A stretch of 64,000 nt of DNA from Oscarella lobularis (taxonomy: Eukaryota; Porifera; Homoscleromorpha; Homosclerophorida; Oscarellidae). The number at the start of each line of letters is the position of its first letter. Position 1 is the stretch's first letter. The notes under the pieces were generated by a model. It searched no databases. It was not told the DNA's origin and worked only from the letters and a program-made list of their open reading frames with translations. Shown one piece after another: positions 54,440-64,000 of the stretch. Where the stretch lies: NCBI RefSeq assembly GCF_947507565.1, contig NC_089177.1, forward strand, positions 2,976,001 through 3,040,000, read 5' to 3'. The position numbers and the translations under genes were made by a program.

Positions 54440-54769
54440 ATAACTGATTGCATAAGTAAGGTTGTGAGTGGTGTTATTCTTCTTTGTTGCGTTGTAAGTT
54501 CTCGGTTGAGTTGAACAAGTAGCGTTTTTTCTGACGCAGCCCTCCATCCCCCGAAACCGTTTGTGCCTCGGTCAGCGTCTGTGAATCAATGGCAGTCTAC
54601 AGATAAGTCGAAATTTCGAAGACGTCTGCTGCGTAGAAGCTTCAATACGAGGTAAGATTAAAGTTGTGGTGTCAAGTTCCCTTTGGCTATTTTAGATATC
54701 ATACAAGATAAGGATCCTTGGCTCGCCTCCTTGGCTCGTCTCCAAGCGCATCCACCTACTGCGTTTGTC

Positions 54770-57700
54770 ATGCATTCTGTGAAAGTAGCTCCTCTGTTGG
54801 CTCTTCTAGCCTTTTTTCTACCTGAATCGTCTTCGTTTTTTTGGCGTCGACGCCGTTGTTCTGCTGTGAATTGCGCCGTCAACAATTGGCAAAGCTGGTT
54901 GTCCTGCAACTGCATTTCCCAAACCAAGGTTCGATATCGCAGTAAATATCGAACCGAAAGTTGCGGCGGCGGTTGCACCTTCGGCCTCAGAGATCAAACT
55001 TCCTGCTGCTGCTCTACGAAGTGAGAAATACCTTAATTTCGATTTACAGTATATTGTTTTTTTTTCTAGCTGCTTGTTGAATACGTGGAGTTCGTGGGGA
55101 GGTTGCAATTCGACGTGCGGTTCGGGAAATCGCTTTCGCTATCGTAGCGTCGTTCGAAGTTCGTCTTGCGGCGGGTCGTCGTGTTCCTCCGTTCGCGTTG
55201 AATTGACGTGGTGCAACAACCGCTGTTGCCCTGTAAATTGTCGAGTGTCGTCGTGGAGTTCCTGGACGGCAGAATGTCCGTGTGAAACCGTCGCCGTTCA
55301 GTATCGCAATCGCACCGTTCTCGACCGAACCGCCTGCGGCGGAGCGTCTTGTCCCAGTCTGCAAGAGCGCCGTTATGTCGACTGCGGTTGTTGCACGAGA
55401 AACTGCACGTGGACGTGGAGCTCGTGGAGTTCGTGTTCTCGAACGTGCGGACGCGGTTTTCAGACGAGGAAGACCGTCGAAGCGAGAGCTGCCAACTGCA
55501 GTGGTTTGCCGTGTCCGTTTCTCGTTCAGTCTCAAAATTGTTCGCAATACAATAGAAGAGATTGCCAGGTACGGCAAATAAATTTTACAATTCGATTATG
55601 TTCTCTTTCAATTATTTAATTTAGGTAAATGAATGGTCGTCGTACGGTCGTTGCTATCCAACGAGCGGTCGCTGTGGCAACGGAACAAAAACTCGATATC
55701 GGTCAATACGGACGTTGCCTTTGTGCAATGGTTCGGCCTGCCCAGAAAAACGTCAGCTTGACTCGTGTTGGGCGGGATGCTGTTCTGTGAATTGCACCGT
55801 AAGCAGTTGGTCTAGCTGGGGCCCATGTTCAACGGACTGCGGATCTGGATTGAAGTAATTGAGTCAAATGTAGGATGTATAACCTTCTCTCCTTTAGGTA
55901 CCAGACTCGACACGTTGTTGTATCCGATAGCTGCGGAGGATCTTCGTGTCCGGCTCTTCAACGGTCAACGTCTTGCAAGGAGCTTAATCCGAGAACGTGC
56001 AATCTCACCGACTGGTCGCCTTGGTCGGTTTGCAGCAATCAATGCGGAAAAGGTCAAATTATGCGAACGCGGTCGGTGGTTGCACCCGCTTTTTGCGGCG
56101 GGACGTGTCCAAAATTGACCGAGACGGCGAACTGCACATCGTACGCGGCGAGCCAGAACTGCACGGTTGGTCAAATTTGTATACAATGCATAATATAATC
56201 TAAGGTCAATTTTAGGTAAGCGAGTGGAAACAATGGGCACCCTGTTCAGAAGGGTGCGCCGTGGGCTCGTCACATCGTCAACGAACAATATTACAAAATC
56301 AATACTGTCGCGGAGCAGCTTGTCCTCCGTTAGTGGTACGTGTACTCTTTCTTCTGTAGAATTGGATAGGATCCCCCTTTAGGAATCGAAACCGTGCGGC
56401 TTGGCGAACGGCGGCTGTCAGCACAATTGCGTCGATGCCGGTATTTGCTCGTGCAATAGCGGCTACGTGTTGGACAAAGATGGGCGATCGTGCCGCCCTC
56501 GGGATTGTCGTCTGCCGTCGGTGACCTATTGCCCAAACGGCACAACCAACGGCACCTCATGCGTCTTTGCGACATTTCTGTGCAATAACGGCACGACTTA
56601 CGGGAAAACGTGCATCGCTCGATGCCCAAGTGGGTACACGTTGCAAAACGGTCCTAGTGAGATTATGTGCCAATCGTTCGGCGCGTGGACGGCGTACCAG
56701 ACGAGCTTTTGTTCGCGAATTAACAGGCTTCCGAGCACGGTACGATGATGGCAAAAAAATTGCTCAACTAATGCTGTCGTTTAGATTCTTCTTTCCAATG
56801 ACAGCGTAAACGAAAATGTCGAAATTGAATCGGTGGTCGGAACGTTTACCACGTTGGATCCGAATCCTTTTGACGCCGAAGCTCATAGATACCGGTTGAT
56901 CAACAACGCCAGCGGACGGTTCGGAATAAACGGGAGCTCTTTGGTAATCAACTTTAGTCCCAACTACGAAACGCAACCGAACAGGTAAAACACGACCTCA
57001 TACTAATATTCGTGACTGCTAGAAGTTTTTTTAGTTACGAGATCATTGTTCGTACGACTGATAGCAAGGGTCTTTATTTGGACAGAGCGTTTAGTATTCG
57101 AGTGCTGGACGTAAACGAAGCTCCGTCCTCTGTCAAGGTACTGGACTGTCCAGTGGTTACAGTGTAGTATGTTTGCTTCTTCAGTTGTCCAACTCTTACG
57201 TGGACGAGAACAGCGCCGAAGAAACGACTATCGGTTGGTTGAGAACAACAGATCAGGACAGTGGTCAAAATCACACGTACACTCTTCAAACCAATCCGGA
57301 CGGCCTCTTTGGTATAAGCGGTAGGAACGCCTTACGTGTGGCAGTGTCCAATAGGCGCTGCTTGGCCGAAGGCGGCGCACAATGTCTGCTGAATTATGAA
57401 GCGAGGAGCAGTTACGTGATACAAGTGCGTAGCGAAGATTCCGGATCTCCATCGCTATACAGAGACGAGTCTTTTGTGATTCGCTTGCGAGACGTCAACG
57501 ATCAGCCAAGAAACATTGAACTGTCGGGCGACTACACGATGAACGAGGACGCTACCGTCGGCACGGTGATAGGCAACTTTTCGGCTTTTGACGAAGACGT
57601 GAACCAAACGTTGACGTGCACACTTCGAAACGACGCAAACGGGAGGTTTGCAATTGAATTCGGTTTCAAATTAGTGAGAAAGACGGCGAGCGACATCGAC

Positions 57701-60700
57701 TACGAACAGCAAGTGAACCACACCATTCAAGTAAGATGAAACTTAAATTTTACGAGTTTAATTAATTAATTATGTGTAGGTTCGATGTCGCGATAATGGA
57801 ATTCCGTCAATGTTTCTCGACGGCCAATACACGATTCAAATTGCCGACGTTAATGAGGCCCCCACTCATATTGGGCTCACGTCATATAGCGTGAAAGAAA
57901 ATCTCGCCGTAAGCTCCTTAGTCGGAGCAATCACATCTGTCGATCCCGACAATGAAGTCAAATGGAAGCAAGAAGTGGAGTACCGCCTGGATGATAACGG
58001 CGGCAACGTTCCTTTCGCCGTAAACGGATCGGATCTAATTACGACGAAAAAACTGAATTACGAAATGAAATCGCGCTACGTCTTCAACGTGACGGCGACG
58101 GACACCGGAACGCCGCCGTCGAGCGCGACGGTGAGAATCGCAATAAGCGTGGAGGACGTGAATGACAGTCCCACTCGCACACGCCTGGTAAGCAATGGAG
58201 TAGAGGAAAACTCTCCCGGAGCCGTTGTGGGTGCACTCGTCGCTGACGACGAAGATAAAGGACAAAATCACACGTTTGAAATCGTGCCATCCGGTGCAGG
58301 TGAGTGGTGGGTGAAAAACGAATGCATTCCATAAGTAAGTTTTGGCGTTTAGCAATATTTTTTGTTTCTGGCAATCGTTTGATGGTGTACACCGACGTCA
58401 ATCTTGATTTCGAGAGCGAGCGTTTCTATACGGTTTCTATACGTACTATCGATAGCGGCAGTCCGCCTCTGAGCTGCATTGTGAGTATCGCGTAGTTATA
58501 AGGTACCAAGTGAGCTAACTAACGCTTTCTATAGAACGATGTGCTCGTTCGAGTGTTGGACGCAAACGATCGTCCGACGGGAATCGACGTCGACAGCAGG
58601 GACGAAATTGACGAGAACAGTCCGGCAGGCACTCCTGTGGCAAATGTTACGATTATCGACCAAGACGTCAATCAAACGCACGTTTGCTTCTTGCTTAACG
58701 GATCAGAGTATTTCACCACAGTTAATCGAGGGTCATCATCTTCAGAAATCGTAGTCGCCGACGGAGCAGATATTAACTACGAGAAAGTTTCCTCTATTCC
58801 AGTGCTGATGCGCTGCTCAGACAACGGTCGACCTCCGCTGAGTGTTGACCATGATGAATTCGTTGTGCGAGTGGTGGACGTCAACGAACGGACAAAGGAT
58901 ATTCTTTTGACAGGATCGCTTGAAATTCGCGAAGACACGCCGGTTGGCACGTTGATAGGCAATCTGACGGCGGTTGACGAAGATCGGGGACAGAAGCATG
59001 AATTCAGTCTGAGTGGACCGTTAGCGGGTGCATTTGAAGTGAGACCTGCGGAGCGAATAATCTTTTTTAATTAATTGGTGAAATTATTTAGATTCTTCGC
59101 AACAGAGAGCTGTTTCTCGTCAGACCCATTCAAGAGTATTTTGGGAGACTGAAAAACGATCTGATTATACACTTGATCGTCGTCGTCTTTGACGACGGTC
59201 TTCCGTCGTTGGGATTCAGCCAAAGGTTTGCGTTCACCGTGACGGACGTCAACGATGCGCCGGTGAACGTTACAGTTCGCGAGGGCACGGAAGTGTACGA
59301 AAACGCGACTGCCGGATATCGAATCGGCACTCTCAACTGCTTCAATTCAGACGACGACAGCCCAGTATCGTATGAGCTGCTCTCCGTTGATGGCGTGCCC
59401 AATTCAAAGGAATTCTATTTGGTAAACGTATCCGAAACTTTTTACTTGTATCTGAATAGGAGTCTCGATTATGACGATGAATCGTCGTTCATCTTGGAGA
59501 TTCTCGCCGGCAATAGTGGCAGTCCGCCGGCGTCTGCCATTTCGTTCGTTGAAATTGACGTACGACGAGTGGACCCCTGCGCGCTGGGCACTGCCGAATG
59601 TCATCCGAATGGAACGTGTTTCAGAGTCAATCAGACGGCGGCTCGATGCGAATGTAACGAAGGATTCAAAGGCGACGGCGTCTTACACTGCGACGGAATT
59701 GACCATTGTCGCGATACGACGATTGATGTGGCGTCAATGGACGTTAACTCCTCGAAACCGACACTCTGTAATAACGGGACGTGCGTTGATAACGTCGGAA
59801 GCTATAGCTGCAAGTGCCCCGCAGGCTATTCGCTTCCCGACTGCAGTCGGGAAGTGGACGAGTGCGCGTCGAATCCGTGCGGTACGAACGGTGTTTGCAC
59901 GGACTCGCTGAACAGCTTTACCTGCAGATGTAAAGAGGGCTACGGAGGACTCGACTGCAGAGAAAACATCGACGATTGCAGGTCGTCACCCTGCGGTCTC
60001 GCCGGCACTTGCTACGACGGAATCGGCACTTTTTTCTGTAGTTGCCCGTCTGGCTACACGGGCGACGTGTGCTCATTTCCGCGGGACGTTTGCAGAGGAA
60101 AGTGCGCGGAGAGCACCTGCGTGCCAAAAGCTATTGATGCGGCTACTATCGTTGTCGCGACCGACGGCCAACCGGGAACTGCCCTTTCAAGCGGATTCAA
60201 CGGCGACAATAACAATCAAAAGTACGTATGCGTTTCGAGCCAGTACGTCGTCGAGTTGCCGTTCTCCGCTGAATTGAATGCTAGCGGAGTTGATTTTCAA
60301 CATCGGCTCGAACGCTATCTGAGAGCCGATCTCTACGTCTCTGTTCCGGATCCCGACGACGGTAACGCTACTATCTCGTCTCGCATTTCTGCCACGTATA
60401 TAGTTGACTCGGCGACACTTGCCAGTGGCGGAACGTCGCTTCGACTCGTTGTCTTGGTAAACAACGAACCAGTCAAAGTCACCACGGCTTTAGCTGGACT
60501 ATATGACGAATGCATAAGTGAGTCTTCAATGGAGGCGACGTTTGGAAAGGCTGCTAAAATGACGTGCCAGCGAGTCAGTGCTTTGATGGCCAAGTCGATT
60601 TCGTCGATTTCGTCGAGTCAAGGCACTTCAAACGGAAAGAGGAGCGTTACCGTTGGTTTGATCTGTGCCGTCGGAGTTTCCGTTGCTGTGAACATCTTGA

Positions 60701-60822
60701 TCATTGGGTTGGCGGTGGTGTTCGTTAGGAAAAAACTGAAAGGTAATCAGTCTACCGACGCCAATCAAGAAGGTGTATCTTTCGCCAATCCTGTATACGC
60801 TCCAGACGAGCATTTCAAATAG
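54770..60822 (+). CDS. TSP1-EGF-cadherin-EGF single-pass membrane protein
   Basis: The ATG at 54770 opens a signal peptide (MHSVKVAPLLALLAFFLPES). About eight thrombospondin type 1 repeats follow (54.84-56.34 kb; TWSSWGGCNSTCGSG, WTWSSWSSCSRTCGRGF, LTDWSPWSVCSNQCGKG). Next come one EGF-like domain (about 56.39-56.50 kb) and a Cys-rich sushi-like module (about 56.5-56.74 kb). Roughly seven or eight cadherin repeats (56.79-59.57 kb) show DVNEAP, DVNDQP, DVNDSP, DENS and DxDxGQNH calcium motifs. Four EGF domains follow (59.57-60.08 kb; VDECASNPCGTNGVC). A spacer precedes a transmembrane helix (SVAVNILIIGLAVVFV, about 60680-60730), and the short tail contains VSFANPVYAPDEHFK. This combination matches no family I can name. 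Roles in adhesion or matrix binding are inferred. The tail motif parallels that of the reelin-like protein. Confidence 0.85.
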
Positions 60823-62756
60823 TTTTCAGTGCCAAATGCGTTTATGCACAGCACGGGGCCAGTTGATGTATTTCCTAAATTCTGTATGAGGGTTTGTGAT
60901 GTAGAAACTGTCATTTCTTTCTCTGTATCTAGGATCTTCAAAAGCGGTAACTGACGCTCTATTTTTTTGTTTCTTAGAAAATACGAATTTGACCATCTAT
61001 GCGTCACGGCTCGTGACTCCACAAGGTTAGCGTGCGCGAACCCGAATTTGGCGACACGCGTTTTCGCGTTTTCTGCCGCGTTTTCGGCGCTTTGCGGCGC
61101 TTGCAGCCTTTTTGGGTGGAACTATGAAGCTCGCCGAAGACAACGTTGATCTTCTGCTTGGACAATAGAAGGCGAGAACGGCGCGACAAACGTCGAATGG
61201 CATACGAAGCGTTCGTGCACGGAAACGATATTATGCCGAGCTCGCGCGCGACGTCTTGATCAAAAGCCCCAAAGAGTTGGAACAGTTTTGGGGCCCCGCT
61301 TCCAAGTTTCAAGCCCCTTTTTAACCAAGGCAGGCCGATCTGCTTCTGCGAAGTGTTTAGGATAGTGTTTATCTATCTTTTGAGGCTACTATTCGCAGTT
61401 GAGCGTTATTCAAGCTATAGCTTACGGTTTTTGGTCAGTTTGGCTCATCTCTTCAATTTTCATTTTTTCTTTGTAGTGGAGTGTAGTGGAGATGTGTTGG
61501 CGTTCCAATGGCACGACACAGGGCTCCAACTCATGTTTTTTCTGAAGAAGAAGAAGAAGGAGACGAAGAGGTTGACCGTGGTCCCAACGTCCTCAGCAGG
61601 ACGGGGGTCCATCTACCGGATCCGGTGATTTGTATCTTAATTATAAGATGCGATCACCTAAACTGCTTGTATGCCTCCGGTGGTATGAGGCAATAACGTC
61701 TAAACTGCCACCGACTCCTGGGCAGGCTTACATCAACTGCTGAAGCGGTTGTGCGGCCCCGAGCAGAAAAACTGCCCAATTTTCATGGCGTGCGCCTTTT
61801 GAGGCTATCATCCTTATTGGTAGTCTCTTTGGGAGAAGGACGCCTACAGCAAAAAGGGCCTGTATGCAGCACTGCAGGCACGCATTTGTGGTGGGAGACG
61901 GCTGACTGGTGTTGCCATCACAAGTAGGTATTGCGTAGGCAGCTCTTTCTCTTACTAATCCGTTTTCTTTGTAGAGAAGTGTTCAGGGGGTCCTGGGCAT
62001 GACCTCCACAACAAAAACTGCATCCATGGGGTCCTGAGCAAGACCCTGACAAAAACTGCTCTTCCGGGGTCCTGGGCAAGACCCCGCTAACAAAAACTGC
62101 CCGTGCAAGAAGAGGGGGAAGTCTGTTCGTTTTTTCATTTTATTGAAATAAAATGTCTGTACCCTGTCCTTTTCTCCATGGCGGCAGCAGCGCACGCGGG
62201 GTGCACCACCCCGCCGGCGCCCTAAACTAACCTAACTACTGTCTGCCTATCTAGCGCGTCTACGGAGCAAGGCGTGCAGATCATGTTATGCGCCTACCTC
62301 TAAGACTACAAAAAAAAAAGTTCTTCTTTCAGTTGCAATGTCATCTTTGCTTGAGCTGCCGGTGGAATTTTCTTTTTTTGAATGGGCGATGACGAAGGTC
62401 TCTTTAGCCTCTTTAGTTGAGCAACCGAGGGAGCCCTGCGCGTTCAAAAGGAGCCAACAGGCGCAGTTGCAGGAGATTTTACCTCTGTAGAGCTCTGAAG
62501 TGCCAAACTGTATCGCTGTCTTTCTCTTTTCGTAGCCGTTCGTTTAGCAACGGGCCCTGAGACGTGCTCGAAAGCAGGCTCCCTTCTACTAAAGTGAAAT
62601 GCATGCGCAAGGCACGGTTGCAGGGGCTCTTATCTCTGACCGATCCGTAGCTGGAAACTGCGGCTAGCTGCGCTGCATTCGCTAAAGTGCGTTAGCGATA
62701 TTAACCCTAAAAAATTATAGCGAAAATTAAATAAGGCCACACAATCCCTCAACATT
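60823..62756. other. Intergenic region with repeats, no recognised gene
   Basis: These 1.9 kb hold the 3' ends of the cadherin-type gene (left) and CLN5 (right). Between them short frames such as 61353-61628 and 61508-61696 match nothing I know and lack consistent splicing. The 61.0-61.3 kb part is GC-rich. 61.98-62.1 kb holds a short tandem repeat listed separately. Two loosely similar segments around GGCGCAGTTGCAGGAG (about 62460) and GGCACGGTTGCAGGGG (about 62605) suggest degenerate repeat copies. I see no transposase. Confidence 0.4.
61987..62100. repeat. Three-copy tandem repeat of about 38 bp
   Basis: Three units begin GGGGTCCTGGGCATGACC, GGGGTCCTGAGCAAGACC and GGGGTCCTGGGCAAGACC, and each ends with ACAAAAACTGC or GACAAAAACTGC. 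Unit lengths are about 41, 38 and 35 bases, so the copies differ by small indels. A related AAAAACTGC occurs near 61768. Origin and function are unknown. Confidence 0.75.
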
Positions 62757-63784
62757 TTAATGTTTGGGAAACGGTACAAAATCAAAAGACAAACCAAAAT
62801 AGGGTTCGTGAAGATGCAGGAGCCAGTACTCGTCATTGTACCAATAGTAAAACTTGTCCTGCACTAGAACATATTCAAGGATATCGACCAAGTGCTTAAA
62901 ATAATTCCCAATCGACTGATGAGGCTGAAAATAAGAATAGAACGCCATCATACTCTTAGCAAGAGTCTGATTTCCCTGGGGGCCAAATATCTCCGAAGTA
63001 TTACCAAGCGGAATAGGCGGACGGCTAAACAGGGTCAACCTCGTATGATTAACAGCAACAGAACCATTAAAAACGGCCCCACAGCTCGCTAAATGATCGA
63101 AAGCTCGCAGAACAAAGCTCGAGCAATCCCACGGTTCAATATAGATCGTACTAAGCGACGGATCCTGCGCAACTCGAAACGTGATATAATAGACAGCCGA
63201 GTCGTTATCGCGATGCAGCCACTCGATAAACTTATTAAAATCCGAGCCGCTGATATTGCCTATTAGGACCAGCGATCCGTTCTCGGACCAGTGCCGATCG
63301 TCGATGCCATCGTAGAAACACGTGGCGCCCTCGTTGCACCAAACCGGATAAGGAGTCCCCGGTACGACGTGGGGAAAGGTGCAGTTGAACAGCTCAAAGA
63401 GCTCATACCATTCGAGCGTGTAATTCAAACCGGTCGCACGACTTCGAAATCCAATGGCGTCGTGGAAAATTTTCTACAGTAAGTTGCGATTTTTTTTTTG
63501 GTTTCGAGATGTGCGTCTTTTTTTTTTCTTACGAAATTCGCGAGGAGGTCTCCCGTTATGAACTCCCAAACTGGCGCCTGAAGGCTGTAGATGTCGAACG
63601 TGTCGTTGTCGGCAGCGACGACCGTTTTTCCCGTTGGATCTCCTGTCGGACAGAAGGGAAAGAGGGCCCGATCGCAGTACGGGTTCGATGGCGGTCGTTT
63701 AGGCAGAAATTGGTACGGAATGGGATACTGAGTGCCGCCGACGGGCGACAGACTCGTCGCGACGAATAGAAACGCGAAGAACAT
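62757..63784 (-). CDS. CLN5: Ceroid-lipofuscinosis neuronal protein 5 homologue (lysosomal)
   Basis: CLN5 is a soluble lysosomal glycoprotein, reported as a cysteine-based thioesterase and as bis(monoacylglycero)phosphate synthase; its loss causes a childhood neurodegeneration in humans. Two exons on the minus strand (63533-63784 and 62757-63473) join in phase. The start gives a signal peptide (MFFAFLFVATSLSPVGG). Landmarks are FCPTGDPTGKTVVAADND, LQAPVWEFITGDLLANF, FHDAIGFRS, LNYTLEWYELFELFNCTFPH, WCNEGATCFYDGIDDRHWSE, YIEPWDCSSFVLRAFDHLAS and FGPQGNQTLAKSMMAFY. The catalytic-type His (GIDDRHW) and Cys (DCSSFVLR) positions are kept. Several N-glycosylation sequons are present. The length of about 322 residues fits the mature family size. 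Confidence 0.93.
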
Positions 63785-63859
63785 CGTGGTTTACTTGTTG
63801 CACATGCGCGGATTCGATAAACACACGATTTAATTATTGGAGCGTGGCTTGAATTTACC

Positions 63860-64000
63860 TCAAGAGACATTCTTTAGGCCTATAATGATGGCGTTTGCGT
63901 TCATGTGCGTTCCAAACGAGAAGCACGTTCCTCCCCCTCCCAAAACGATAAGTAGTGGTTGCTCAGACCAAACGACTTCACTAGCGTGCTTTTGAAGCAT
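63860..64000 (-). CDS. Possible 3' exon of an unidentified gene at the window edge
   Basis: A minus-strand frame open to the window edge ends at 63860-63862. It encodes a protein-like stretch including PLLIVLGGGGTCFSFGTHMN and AIIIGLKNVS, which alternates hydrophobic and glycine runs as a folded beta-rich protein would. A methionine codon falls at the last three bases, but the frame may continue beyond. The plus strand over the same bases also has an open frame starting near 63887. I do not recognise either product, so this is a weak call. Confidence 0.3.
   Translation of the reverse strand: MLQKHASEVVWSEQPLLIVLGGGGTCFSFGTHMNANAIIIGLKNVS

Noticed and set aside
61353-61700. Possible transposase remnant in the 60.8-62.7 kb gap
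   Set aside because: Short frames with acidic and basic runs but no catalytic motif, terminal repeats or domain similarity that I can support.

Overview
The window looks like compact nuclear DNA from an animal. Genes are cut by many very short GT-AG introns (mostly about 45-70 bp, two of them GC-AG). The proteins are clearly metazoan: mitochondrial DECR1 and ACAT1, TMEM208, HAUS4, a PX-SH3-RhoGAP protein, BAF60/SMARCD, DNA-PKcs, CLN5, and large extracellular receptors with reelin, TSP1, EGF and cadherin modules. Tiny introns, close packing and unusual receptor architectures suggest an early-branching animal, for instance a homoscleromorph sponge. That placement is inference, not something the sequence proves.

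Layout: 1-671 is the 3' end of GFAT (glucosamine-6-phosphate synthase). DECR1 (829-2095, +) and ACAT1 (2282-3626, -) converge. 3627-5077 is an unassigned GC-rich stretch. A small TIR-domain gene (5078-5536) and the mRNA cap methyltransferase RNMT (to 7014) follow. TMEM208 (-) and a coiled-coil gene (+) diverge from a 67-bp gap. A partial copy of a HAUS4 exon and a fold-back repeat precede a very large reelin-like gene (about 10.5 or 11.46 to 22.3 kb), and the intact HAUS4 gene follows it. 24-25 kb holds repeats and palindromes. Next come an unrecognised gene with a possible PD-(D/E)XK pattern and a minus-strand epimerase/dehydratase locus. That locus encodes a signal peptide and a C-terminal HDEL but is broken by about five one-base frameshifts. 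Then come an annexin with a PGYPP-rich tail, an ARHGAP32/33-like gene, SMARCD, DNA-PKcs (36.8-54.4 kb), a TSP1-EGF-cadherin-EGF transmembrane protein (54.8-60.8 kb), 1.9 kb of repeat-bearing intergenic DNA, and CLN5 (-).

The most striking observation concerns the two giant surface proteins. The reelin-like protein is not secreted: it ends in a transmembrane helix and a cytoplasmic tail with FGNPVY. The TSP1-cadherin protein ends with FANPVY. These are LDLR-type FxNPxY motifs, the class that in VLDLR and ApoER2 carries the vertebrate reelin signal to Dab1. A reelin-type ectodomain joined in cis to a receptor-type tail suggests a ligand/receptor-in-one, or an ancestral adhesion receptor using the same PTB-adaptor logic.

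Other points of interest are the near-identical HAUS4 exon copies flanking the reelin-like gene, a fibronectin type II module inserted in one reelin EGF, conservation of DNA-PKcs autophosphorylation-type TQ sites, and the frameshifted ER-type epimerase. Exon boundaries were derived by eye from splice consensus, reading phase and remembered family sequences. Start codons of RNMT, ARHGAP and the reelin-like gene remain uncertain.
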